A DNA stretch of 64,000 nucleotides from assembly GCA_010909165.1 (NCBI GenBank), contig MU008204.1:327810-391809 (forward strand), read 5' to 3'. This document shows, in pieces, positions 1-9,875 of this stretch (within the stretch, counting starts at the first letter, position 1; each line of letters opens with the position of its first letter). The notes beneath the pieces are model-generated. The model was not told the DNA's origin and ran no database searches. It saw only the letters and a program-made list of their open reading frames with translations. The position numbers and the translations under genes were made by a program. The DNA comes from Anthoceros angustus (taxonomy: Eukaryota > Streptophyta > Anthocerotopsida > Anthocerotales > Anthocerotaceae).

Positions 1-13
1 AAGCAGTGTTCCC

Positions 14-1100
14 CTCAGGCAAAATCCACACAATGTGCATGAAATGGCATAAGAGAGCGGAGCTTTTCAAGGATAACCCAGCCAAGCAGATCCTTACATT
101 TCACAGAAGCTGTCAACACTGTGGGCAAGCCATGTGACAAGCGCTATGGATGGCCTTTGCCCATTTGTACGAAGCCCACAACGATCTTGAGAATGTAAGG
201 GTGATTCTCGATAAGGCCGTGCAAGACAGTTGATGATCTGGCTACCGTGTGGTGTGACTGGGCAGGGCAGGGCAGGGCAGGGCAGGGCAGGGCAGGGCAG
301 GGCAGGGCAGGGCAGGGCAGGGCAGGGCAGGGCAGGGCAGGGCAGGGCAGGGCAGGCAGGGCAGGGCAGGCAGGGCAGGGCAGGGCAGGGCAGGGCAGGG
401 CAGGGCAGGGCAGGGCAGGGCAGGGCAGGGCAGGGCAGGGCAGGGCAGGGCAGGGCAGGGCAGGCAGGGCAGGGCAGGGCAGGGCAGGGCAGGGCAGGGC
501 AGGGCAGGGCAGGGCAGGGCAGAGGCAGGGCAGGAGCAGGGCAGGGCAGGGCAGGGCAGGGCAGGGCAGGGCAGGGCAGGGCAGGGCAGGGCAGGCAGGG
601 CAGGGCAGGGCAGGCAGGGCAGGGCAGGGCAGGGCAGGGCAGGGCAGGGCAGGGCAGGGCAGGGCAGGGCAGGGCAGGGCAGGGCAGGGCAGGCAGGGCA
701 GGGCAGGGCAGGGCAGGCAGGGCAGGGCAGGGCAGGGCAGGGCAGGGCAGGGCAGGGCAGGGCAGGGCAGGGCAGGCAGGGCAGGGCAGGGCAGGGCAGG
801 GCAGGGCAGGGCAGGGCAGGGCAGGGCAGGGCAGGGCAGGGCAGGGCAGGCAGGGCAGGGCAGAAATTTCAAAGGTGCTCTGAACTAATGAGACGTGCAG
901 CTGCTGAGCCTAATGCTGCAGTGAGGAGGAAAGGTAAGCACTTTGTGGGCGGCTAGTCATGCACATGCACGTGAACAAGAAGTTGGACATATCTGATGAG
1001 GAGTGTATATCTTGTTCTGTAATCTTGTGCTCGTGGACTGCTTACAGTTGCTGCAGATGGCGAAGAGCCAGTTGAGATGAAGCCCTGTGGACAGCTTCTA
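14..1100 (+). pseudogene. SYF1: SYF1/XAB2-like pre-mRNA splicing factor, internal fragment, frameshifted
   Basis: SYF1 (XAB2) is a HAT/TPR-repeat scaffold of the spliceosomal NineTeen complex in the nucleus. Three-frame reading gives consecutive family-like blocks: LRQNPHNVHEWHKR from base 14 (one extra A near 44), then AELFKDNPAKQILTF, TEAVNTV and GKP. LWMAFAHLYEAHNDLEN and VRVILDKAVQ follow (about 152-229), then TVDDLATVWCDWA (to about 262). After the GGGCA array come NFKGAL (about 866-883), LMRRAAAEPNAAVRRK (to 933) and, after an intron at 934-1047 (GTAAGC...TTACAG), VAADGEEPVEMK. At least five 1-2-nt shifts separate the blocks, and the segment between WCDWA and NFKGAL is replaced by repeat. 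The intron shows this is not a processed copy. The 5' end lies outside the window and homology fades after about 1100. Family assignment is firm; whether the breaks are biological is not. Confidence 0.85.
260..863 (+). repeat. (GGGCA)n microsatellite array, about 600 bp
   Basis: A nearly pure 5-bp tandem array with scattered 4-bp GGCA variants and one impure patch near 520-535. It lies inside the SYF1-like exon directly after codons reading Asp-Trp-Ala. That junction (TGGGCAG) already contains the repeat unit and may be its seed. The G-rich plus strand fits the G3N2 quadruplex consensus throughout. A 5-bp unit without stop codons keeps all frames open, so the long ORFs here are artefacts. Confidence 0.97.
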
Positions 1101-1145
1101 CGTTGGCAGGAAATCAGAAATTCTGTTAACGTTGCCGAACCCTAG

Positions 1146-2091
1146 GCAAACAGCCTGGTCATTCTGTTGACTACAGGTGATGAAATCTAATCTTTGGATG
1201 TTGGTCCTCCTCATGTAGAGCTCCAAAGAGCGACACCTAGGCTAGGCTAGCCTCACGCATATCACTGCCGAGTTTCCGCACAACACCAATAGTGATGTTG
1301 TGGCTCATCCCTCTGTCCCTTGCATGATCTCAAACAGACGACAAGCTTTTCCATGGACTCTTGCCATTGTTGCTCAGGTCATTATGCATGAATCAAAGTT
1401 TGAAGCTGATGATACGGGGTTCAGTTCCGTTCCTCCCACCGTGACGGTTCAACGCTCACTCAAATTAACACTCTTCGCACACAGCTTTCAAAAGAGAGTT
1501 AGTTATACACTACAAGATTGACCTCTGCTTGCTTCTTCCGGTCGCTGGCCGAACAAGCTGTAGGCTCCATTAAGATGTCCAATCTTTCCCGAGACAAATC
1601 TATTCAAGTGCAGAGAGCTTATAAGTAACAGCAGACGGCGTTGCCTGCCTGAGCTTCATTTCTTCAAAGAGCAAGATTGAACTTGCTTGCTTTTGCAAGA
1701 CCACGGTCGTCTGAACGTATGCGACTGGAGCATGATTCCACCCTCTGTTCTCCAAAAACAGACAGGAGGAAAGATTCCTGCACCTGCTTCACATCACATC
1801 ACATGACAGCAAACCTTGAGGATAATGTTGTGTGTGATAAAACGGGAGGCAAGCCAAATTCCCTCCCCAATGTTGCTAAGCGAGCAGACCCAAAACACCT
1901 TGTAATGGATCTGCCTTTTCCAGCGCATGAATATTGCAATGTGTGGTGTGCACTTGCATTCAGTCTGACTCCTTTTGATGGTGATCATGAGTTGTGAATC
2001 ACTTGATGCCCTCGAAGTGGCGCAGAATGGAAGTGTCGACCCGAGCACGCGCTGGAAGGAGGAAAGCCGGCCTCCCCCGCCGTTTGCTGAT
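1146..2091. other. No recognisable gene
   Basis: About 0.95 kb with short ORFs on both strands but no recognised family or convincing splice structure. It may include decayed downstream parts of the SYF1-like gene; I see no block that proves it. Confidence 0.5.
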
Positions 2092-3483
2092 GTGTGTGAT
2101 CTCCTCCGCATCCACATTGAGGGCCGCAGGCGCAGGTGCAGGTGCAGGTGCAGGTGCAGGCGCGGAACGAATGGCCTGGAATTTTGACAGGGACGATCTT
2201 GTTCATTGGTTATTAATACTGTAGTTTATTGGTTATTGTGTTGTTATTGAGGTCGTGGCATGAAACAATAAACCATATTGATTGCACAGGTGTGCAAGTG
2301 TTAATAAAGCGTTTTGTGCCCAGGCTGTAGTACGGCATGGGTGAGGGTCTGTAGGATACCTCACCGTTAGGTCGTGCAGCCTCGAACTACCTACGGTAGA
2401 CAGGCCTTCATATCCGTCGTCGGCTGGTCAGAGTGGGAAGCCGTGGGAAACCGTGTAGCCCGGCCGGCCGGCTGGGTGCACGTGTCAGACGAATGAGCTC
2501 CTGGCTATCTATGCCAGGAGTCGACAGCCAGCCGACACTCTGACGGATCCCCCCTTTTTCCCATTTGTTTTTTTTTTTTGAATCGCCAGACCTGGTTCTG
2601 GGGCCCACCAAGCCCCTCAAACACTTGGCGGGCATGGGCATCTTCCATGCCCCAACTCCTACATCTTCACAAGGCACTCAGCCTCAAGCCTCAAGCCTCA
2701 AGCCTCAATTTCCCCTATCTTCAAGTCTTCATAAGCTTCACAGTTGTGAATGACCATCCAGAACCGCTGCACTACCATCTCTCTCTCGTTTCTCAAGTCC
2801 ACACCGGTGACACATGAATTTGGCAGGCATTGCACATGCCAACGTTTTTCGTGACTAACAAAGGTGTGCCATCAGCCCATTAGCCCACCACATGCCAAGC
2901 CCACTTTCTCCGAATCTTCTCTCTTCCTCACACACTTCCTTCCTTCCTTCCTTCCTTCCTTCAATACCAACTGAGTTTGTGGAACATGTCCTCCTCCATG
3001 CTCATCTTCAAACTCATGCTCACGCTCCTATCAGCTTTCACCACATGTCACACCCATCTTCCCTCCCAGTGAGTGAACTTTGATGCAACATTGTCCTGCC
3101 TTCGCCATCGTCATACCGCTAACCTGCTGACTTTCTCAACCTTTCTATCCCACCGCCACAGTATACCAACTGGCATTGCGATTGCGAGCTTCCAACTTCA
3201 CGACTTGCTCCAAGCATCGCTGCCCGCGCTATATGCATTAGGGGACGGACGCGCGTCTTGGCGCACGGCCTAGAACGGTCTCGGCATAACAAAATTAAAG
3301 AGTTGTTGCTTGGAGTACCCAGCTTATACTTCTTTTTCTCTCACTGCGATGAAAGCACTATTACATTTCTATAGTGCTTGGTTTTACCATTCGTTAATAG
3401 TTATTTCACAGTTCACTGATAACTTGTGACAGTTTTGCTGAAAACTATACGCTTATAGTCTTCCACCGGCGTTGGATTGTAAA
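2092..3483 (+). repeat. Tandem duplication unit 1A (~1.39 kb)
   Basis: First copy of a direct duplication whose second copy starts at 3484. It begins near TGTGTGATCTCC and ends near GGCGTTGGATTGTAAA. Internal landmarks are a GGTGCA hexamer run (about 2131-2160), CCTCAAG heptamers (about 2682-2707) and a (TTCC)n run (about 2937-2962). No coding sequence was recognised. Confidence 0.95.
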
Positions 3484-4839
3484 TGTGTGATCTCTCCGCA
3501 TCCACATTGAGGGCCGCAGGCGCAGGTGCAGGTGCAGGTGCAGGCGCGGAACGAATGGCCTGGAATTTTGACAGGGACGATCTTGTTCATTGGTTATTAA
3601 TACTGTAGTTTATTGGTTATTGTGTTGTTATTGAGGTCGTGGCATGAAACAATAAACCATATTGATTGCACAGGGGTGTGCAAGTGTTAATAAAGCGTTT
3701 TGTGCCCAGGCTGTAGTACGGCATGGGTGAGGGTCTGTAGGATACCTCACCGTTAGGTCGTGCAGCCTCGAACTACCTACGGTAGACAGGCCTTCATATC
3801 CGTCGTCGGCTGGTCAGAGTGCCGTGGAAACCGTGTAGCCCGGCCGGCCGGCTGGGTGCACGTGTCAGACGAATGAGCTCCTGGCTATCTATGCCAGGAG
3901 TCGACAGCCAGCCGACACTCTGACGGATCCCCTTTTCCCATTTGTTTTTTTTTTTGAATCGCCAGACCTGGTTCTGGGGCCCACCAAGCCCCTCAAACAC
4001 TTGAGGGCATGGGCATCTTCCATGCCCCAACTCCTACATCTTCACAAGGCACTCAGCCTCAAGCCTCAAGCCTCAAGCCTCAATTTCCCCTATCTTCAAG
4101 TCTTCATAAGCTTCACAGTTGTGAATGACCATCCAGAACCGCTGCACTACCATCTCTCTCTCGTTTCTCAAGTCCACACCGGTGACACATGAATTTGGCA
4201 GGCATTGCACATGCCAACGTTTTTCGTGACTAACAAAGGTGTGCCATCAGCCCATTAGCCCACCACATGCTGCCCACTTTCTCCGAATCTCTCTCTTCCT
4301 CACACACTTCCTTCCTTCCTTCCTTCCTTCCTTCAATACCAACTGAGTTTGTGGAACATGTCCTCCTCCATGCTCATCTTCAAACTCATGCTCACGCTCC
4401 TATCAGCCTTTCACCACATGTCACACCCATCTTCCCTCCTGAGTGAACTTTGATGCAACATTGTCCTGCCTTCGCCATCGCCATACCGCTAACCTGCTGA
4501 CTTTCTCAACCTTTCTATCCCACCAACCGCACATACCAACCGGCATTGCGATTGCGAGCTTCCAACTTCACGACTTGCTCCAAGCATCGCTGCCCGCTAT
4601 ATGCATTAGGGGACGGACGCGTCTTGGCGCACGGCCTAGAACGGTCTCGGCATAACAAAATTAAAGAGTTGTTGCTTGGAGTTTTATACTTCTTTTCTCT
4701 CAACTGCGATGAAAGCACTATTACATTTCTATAGTGCTTGGTTTTACCATTCGTTAATAGTTATTTCCACCAATCGATAACTTGTGAGCTGAAAACTATA
4801 CGCTTATAGTCTTCCACCGGCGTTGACGGATTGTAAACA
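3484..4839 (+). repeat. Tandem duplication unit 1B (~1.36 kb)
   Basis: Second copy, collinear with 2092-3483. Most differences are small deletions at short repeats: CTCCTCC to CTCTCC, GACGCGCGTC to GACGCGTC, CCGCGCTA to CCGCTA, shortened T and C runs. Substitutions are few. That spectrum is unusual for an aged duplication. Confidence 0.95.
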
Positions 4840-5252
4840 GGTGATTTCAGAGTGTCATTTGGTGCAACTGCTTCTTCAACAGACCGATGCAGGAAGTCGA
4901 GTGGAGCCGTGTCTCGGCCCCTGACTCGGCCGCCCCCTTACGCTAGGGAACGGACGCTTTTCTTTGATATGTATATGGCTCAGAAAGAAAAATTATCATT
5001 TCCATAATTTCATTCATACGAAAATATTTCTGCAACGAAAAATACATTATTTTAAATTCTTTTTAATTTCATGCACTAACCTCAAAGAGTGCGAATAACT
5101 CCTTTTGGCTCTCCAAAAACTACAAACGAAGGTGCAAAGGAGTTAGTCACTAACCTCCATTTCAAGCCGCAGTTGATCCTGCTTTGTGTATACCTTTTTG
5201 ACCAATGTTAAACAAGTGTTGTGGAGATTTCCAGCCCTGGCGCCAAGACACA
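4840..5252. other. No recognisable gene
   Basis: AT-rich spacer between the duplication and the next coding-looking stretch. Nothing supported. Confidence 0.5.
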
Positions 5253-6430
5253 TTACGGAAGTGTGCTCGTAAGTTCGGGAAAGACAAAACGTTTACGCCG
5301 CCTTACATCTTGTTTAAACAAAAATTTACAATGATTTACCTTTTTAATATTCTTTGTTGTTTCCGGGTCCTCCATTAGAGCCAACAAATCTTTTGAGCTC
5401 TTTACTTTCAAGTGCAATGGCAATCTCTGTAACGTCACATATACAGTTAGAAATTACGGATATTGTGGATATATTGCATCAATTATTGTAGAATGAATCG
5501 AAAGAGAGGACAACTTACTCATTTGAATTTCACTATGTTGCTGGAGTGTTGGATTGGAACCGTCTTCATTAAGGATTGGCTATGTTGGATCTTCAATATT
5601 TTGTTCCTAAAGCGGAATATATTTCTTCTTGAAAACTTGGAATATTTCGGGATATTTATAGTGCTCCATCCATTTGCCAAATTCAGAAAATTCTGGGTTG
5701 GGACCGTACGTTGGTGCCAGAGCATCAAGCTCATCCAAATGGCCTAGGCCAAATGGACACACATTTATAAGAACGCCGTGATTAAGCATCCTGAGCTTGG
5801 ATCGGTACTTAGATGGGGTGCCTAAAGGGAATGGATGCCCTTGGTGCAAGTAGCTTAGGCAACCATGGTACAAGTTGTTAAGTACCAAGTCCCATGACGG
5901 AAATCCGTCCTTAGTGGACTTAAATAAAAATTCTTCTTCTTCTTCTTCATCAATTATTTGCTTGCCTTTTTTACCCTATAAAAGTGAGAAGGAAGTCAAG
6001 TAAATCTGGGGTTTAGGGTTAATACTATTTTAGATAAACATTAGAGAACTGAAGAACCATAGCCTTACCTCATAGTATCCACTATTATCGATTTTATTAT
6101 CTATAATATCTATCTTATTATTGATTTCTTTGGCAGCAGCGGCTTATTCTCCTGCAAGCTGTTACACGCATTTGTTTTAGTTGTTTGGACTTTATTAAAA
6201 ATGCAAACGAAATAGGTTTAAAAATACCTCCAATAGCAATTCAACAGAAAGTTGATGCCCGTTGAATCATTAATGCGTCGAGTCTCCAACTCTAACTGAG
6301 CTATTGTGCGGAGATTCTTTTTTATATCCTGAAACCGATCAAAGATTAAGTCAATATCTAAACAAAATATCAATATATCAGTCATGATATTTGATTTTAC
6401 CTTCTTAATTTTGTTCAGTTCATCAGGCAT
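5253..6430 (-). pseudogene. Unrecognised multi-exon gene remnant
   Basis: Several minus-strand exon-like blocks with plausible splice borders. 6401-6430 starts with ATG (MPDELNKIKK) and ends at a GTAAAA donor. 6228-6328 follows a TTTCAG acceptor and reads DIKKNLRTIAQLELETRR before a GTATTT donor. 6069-6151 is AAAAKEINNKIDII-like but contains a stop. 5607-5975 follows a TATAG acceptor, starts GKKGKQIIDEEEEEEF, stays open and ends in a stop. 5253-5438 carries RLPLHLKVKSSKDLLALMED. I do not recognise the family. Part of the 5607-5975 exon recurs in degraded form at 19.8 and 21.2 kb. It could be a captured gene, a retroelement ORF or a decayed host gene. Confidence 0.4.
5745..5926 (-). repeat. 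Dispersed exon-derived repeat, copy 1 (open frame)
   Basis: Reverse-complement match to 19829-20040 and 21172-21383. Here it is an uninterrupted reading frame (FPSWDLVLNNLYHGCLSYLH and onward) in frame with its flanks, so it looks like the coding source. The other two copies carry stops and indels. Confidence 0.85.
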
Positions 6431-6469
6431 CGCGCGAAGAAGCTATAGGTCTTGTTTGTTCATGGATAA

Positions 6470-6524
6470 GAACATAGTATGTGCGAGTAACATAGTATGT
6501 GCGAGTAACATAGTATGTGCAAGA
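6470..6524 (+). repeat. 18-bp tandem repeat, three units
   Basis: Three consecutive copies of TAACATAGTATGTGCGAG-like units; the first and last are slightly variant. Confidence 0.9.
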
Positions 6525-6552
6525 ACATGTTCTTCTATATGATAGCCGTTAT

Positions 6553-6740
6553 ATGGACTTCCCAAGGAACTGAGGTTGAGATGGATGGGACCTTATGAGG
6601 TGGTGGCAGTGTATGAGAATGGATCCGTGCAACTACGAGTGCTGGATGGGGATTTGCTGCCAACTAGAGTGAATGGGTGGAAGGTTAAGAAGCACCTTCA
6701 CTTGAGGTTGTTTGCGAGGACGCAAACAGGTGAGGAGGGG
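6553..6740 (+). pseudogene. Ty3/gypsy integrase C-terminal remnant
   Basis: The frame reads KELRLRWMGPYEVVAVYENG then SVQLRVLDG and PTRVNGWKVKKHL. This is the pattern of the integrase C-terminal module of Ty3/gypsy pol (W-x-GPY-V ... NG-V-L ... VNG-LK-). The remainder of pol is absent upstream. A purine-rich GGTGAGGAGGGGAG at about 6730 followed by TGTGGAATGC could be a polypurine tract and LTR start, but no partner LTR was found. Mobile-element debris, not a host gene. Confidence 0.75.
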
Positions 6741-7890
6741 AGTATGTGGAATGCAAAAGTTTGGGCAACCAGCTTAAATGAGTTCGTTTTGAAACAAGCC
6801 CACACTCTTTTGCTAGAAATGGTTTAACAAGGTCTCCTTAGGACTGGTGACGGCTCCTGGTCACTAGTTGGAAGGGTGGGCACAGGGTCTAAAGGTTCAC
6901 AAAAGCCACCCAAAACCATGTTTTCCTGATTTCATTAAAAAACTCCCGGCTAGGAGCAAATCATAGAGGATCTTTTCCGTGTTGTATGTCCGCATCTCAT
7001 CTTAGTTTGGCTAACCAGCGGGGTACATTGCCTATAAACGCAGTATTTGAAAATCAGGGCAAGTTTGTATGGACAACAAAAAAGCAAACGCGCAATGGAA
7101 AGTCCACATGTGTTGCGTCGGTGTCCACCGTCATGGTCACCGCTCTGCATTAGTGGGGAGGGTCGTGGTGGCACCGGACGTTCTGTGCATAAACCTTGCA
7201 TCTCTTGCCCAATGTCGGCGCGGGAGTGGAGGAAGATTTCGGACTGCCTACCGCTCATGTCTGTACACCCGCGAGCCGCGACCCCCGTCTGCGAATCGTT
7301 TGGAAGTGGCTTGCCACTGCCTCGGAATATTTGCAAGCGATGGAGACCCCACCTCTCGACAGCCGAGTACTGAAACGAGAATTCCACATGGGCGATGGAA
7401 ATTGGAAGTTGACCGCAGCTGGTGGCAATCACAACATGGGCAGGTTCCTTTCAAGCACGCCTGGAGTGATCCCGGCCTGCTTCATTGCTTGGTCCTTAAG
7501 GAATTTCTGGTTGAGGCGGGGGCGCGGTGCAAACTCGCGACAACTGCATGTTGATCAACACCGGATTCCACTCGGGGTTGGGTGTGAATGGTGTGGAGGG
7601 CAAAGGAGCACCGACATGTCCAGTGTACTTGGTGGTCAAGGATAAAATTGGAGAAAGTCATATTGCTACATGTGTGTCGAGGCGGTGTTAGTGCGGCTAT
7701 CTGTGAAAGCGATTGATCATCATTGTATTCAACATTCTTGTATCATGAGTGTTTTGAAATGATTGCTTTGTATCATCATTGTCTCTGAAATCCTTACCTT
7801 CTTTGTTGTGTATGTGACGCCCATGTTCTCATCATCAATACGGCGTCAATCTTCTCGAACACATTCTCGAATCGTCACCACTCCCATGCT
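6741..7890. other. Unrecognised sequence with overlapping short ORFs
   Basis: ORFs of 108-161 codons overlap at 6950-7645 on both strands; none shows a family motif. Overlap of long frames on both strands suggests GC-rich compositional openness. No gene is called. Confidence 0.4.
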
Positions 7891-8130
7891 TCCTAGCTTC
7901 CTGCTCCACCAGACCGTGTTCGTTGTCTAGGTGCCTCCGGGGACCTTGCCGCGATGTGTTTGTTGTGTTCATAGCTTTGCTTGCATGCACGTTCTACCAA
8001 AGTGCGATACCACCGTCCGTGCTTAAGACCACACCGGTTCCTCCTACCGATCCTCGAAACAAACACGTAGCCTATCCCGTCGACACACCTCGATCCTGGA
8101 GCAAAGTTTTCCAATCCTACATCCCCACCA

Positions 8131-9306
8131 TCATCGGCGCACACCCGAGGAGGGTGCTCTTCGCCTCCTTCACTTCTTGCTCGCATCCCCAAGGACCATT
8201 GAGTTGTCGCTGCGGCTTCACCACATGCCATATGACCCTTGGTCTCGGCTTCCTCGTTGGTCTCGCTTCAACGACACATATGAACCCGGGCACCGCCATG
8301 TTGTTCACCATGGGCTCCTTATTGAACGTCTTTCCGCCTCCATAGCGGGCTCCTCGCCCACCTCCTCCTCTTCCGTCGGCCACCGTCCATGGAATTGATT
8401 CGAAGGTCCATGAATTGAGCGCACAGGATCCACATCAGAAATGACATTACGGCATAAGCGAGCATTTGCTATCATACCCGATCCTGCGCACCGTCCAAAG
8501 CAATCTCCCTCTCAGATATGAATCAACCTCTTCAAGAGTCTTAGGGGCTTCGATAGGGGAAACAACCCGATCATCCGCAGTGTTGTAACACAATTTTAGT
8601 TCCGCTCGTTCGGCAAACAGTTGTCACTCCACCGCCAAGTTGCGTCGGTTCTCGAGCACAAAAGCGGTTGAGGCACACAATCCTTATCCAAGCTCCTGCG
8701 CAAGTGAAAAGTCCACCATCGCATCAGCACACCCGGAGGAGGGGCTCTTCGCCTCCTTCTTGCTCGCATCCCCAAGGACCATTGAGTTGTCGCTGTGCTT
8801 CACCACATGCCATATGACCCTTGGTCTCGGGCTTCCTCGTTGGTCTCGCTTCAACGACATATGAACCCGGGCACCACCATGTTGTTCACCATGGGCTCCT
8901 TATTGAACGTCTTTCCGCCTCCATAGCTGCTCCTCGCCCACCTCCTCCTCTTCCGTCGGCCAGCTGTCCATGGAATTGATTCGAAGATCCATGAATTGAG
9001 CGCACCTAGGATCCACATCAACAGAAATGACATTACGGCATAAGCGAGCATTTGCTATCATACCCGATCCTGCGCACCGTCCAAAGCAATCTCCCTCTCA
9101 GATATGAATCAACCTCTTCAAGAGTCTTAGGGGCTTCGATAGGGGAAACAACCCGATCATCCGCAGTGTTGTAACACAATTTTAGTTCCGCTCGTTCGGC
9201 AAACAGTTGTCACTCCACCGCCAAGTTGCGTCGGTTCTCGAGCACAAAGCGGTTGAGGCACACAATCCTTATCCAAGCTCCTGCGCAAGTGAAAAGTCCA
9301 CCATCG
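8131..9306 (+). repeat. Direct duplication, two ~590-bp units (8131-8720, 8721-9306)
   Basis: Both units run from a CACACCCG-type start to GTGAAAAGTCCACCATCG. They differ by many 1-5-nt indels (CACAAAAGCGG versus CACAAAGCGG; CGACACATATG versus CGACATATG). Indels occur in both directions, unlike the 2.1-4.8-kb pair. The duplication lies within decayed minus-strand coding sequence. Confidence 0.95.
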
Positions 9307-9319
9307 TGGCTGTCCTCGA

Positions 9320-9875
9320 CAATCTGTCACATTGGTTTTATGCCGGTAACATGTCGTCACAAGCACCTGCGCTTCCATCAAGACTTCTCTCACCATAGAT
9401 GTGTCATCCGAGAATGGAAGACCACAATACGAAATACCTAGGATGTGGTGATGCCTTTGAACTGCATGATGACCCCTTCAAACTCTGCCTTGGTAAATCT
9501 TGTGTCATACTCTCGTGATTGGGGATCTAGATCCAAGCCTCTGGGGAGGTCTAACAACAACAAAGCATACGGTCGGGGCTCTACAAACCGGGCCATGTTC
9601 ACTATGTTCCCACACAGTATCCCGACCTTGCTGGGTTTTTCTGGCTTGGAGTCGTTCACGATTGTCATCAGCTTATCCTCAGATGTGGTCGATTTCAAGG
9701 CACGTTGACTCCTCCGCTTCCAAGCTCGGCCTTGAATATGTGCTCCTTGAAGTTCTCGGTAGGGCACCCCACTCAAGGCAAGTGTTGGCCGTGACATGAA
9801 AGACACATCCCCACCGGTCAAATGCAAGCGGGCGTTCTCTAATGAATGTACGGTGTGAATGCCTCCACTTTCCAT
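9320..9875 (-). pseudogene. Methyltransferase-like coding remnant (tentative)
   Basis: The minus frame at 9438-9875 is open for 145 codons. It contains GILCGNIVNMARFVEPRPYA, LLLLDLPRGLDLDP, then FTKAEFEGVIMQFKGITTS. After a frameshift, SDDTSMVREVLMEA (about 9380) follows. A hydrophobic strand ending D-L-P-x-G, then a second strand and S-D-D, resembles the catalytic D/N-P-P-Y loop region of adenine-type SAM methyltransferases. The conserved aromatic is replaced by Arg (DLPRG). Cys and Trp codons downstream fit too, but no SAM-binding GxG motif could be placed with certainty. It sits in a longer decayed minus-strand region. Assignment is inference from motif layout only. Confidence 0.35.

Noticed and set aside
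144-888. Three long ORFs (213-242 codons) of Ala/Gly/Gln/Arg or Pro/Leu/Cys repeats
   Set aside because: Read-through of the (GGGCA)n array, which has no stop codons in several frames; only the short ends match SYF1-like sequence.
1048-1145. A terminal exon ending in TAG at 1145 after the 934-1047 intron
   Set aside because: Only the first dozen codons match SYF1; the later residues and stop follow a frameshift, so it is not a natural C-terminus.
7069-7645. 161- and 149-codon plus-strand ORFs as a gene
   Set aside because: They overlap each other and a 160-codon minus ORF; no recognised motif or splice structure to choose among them.
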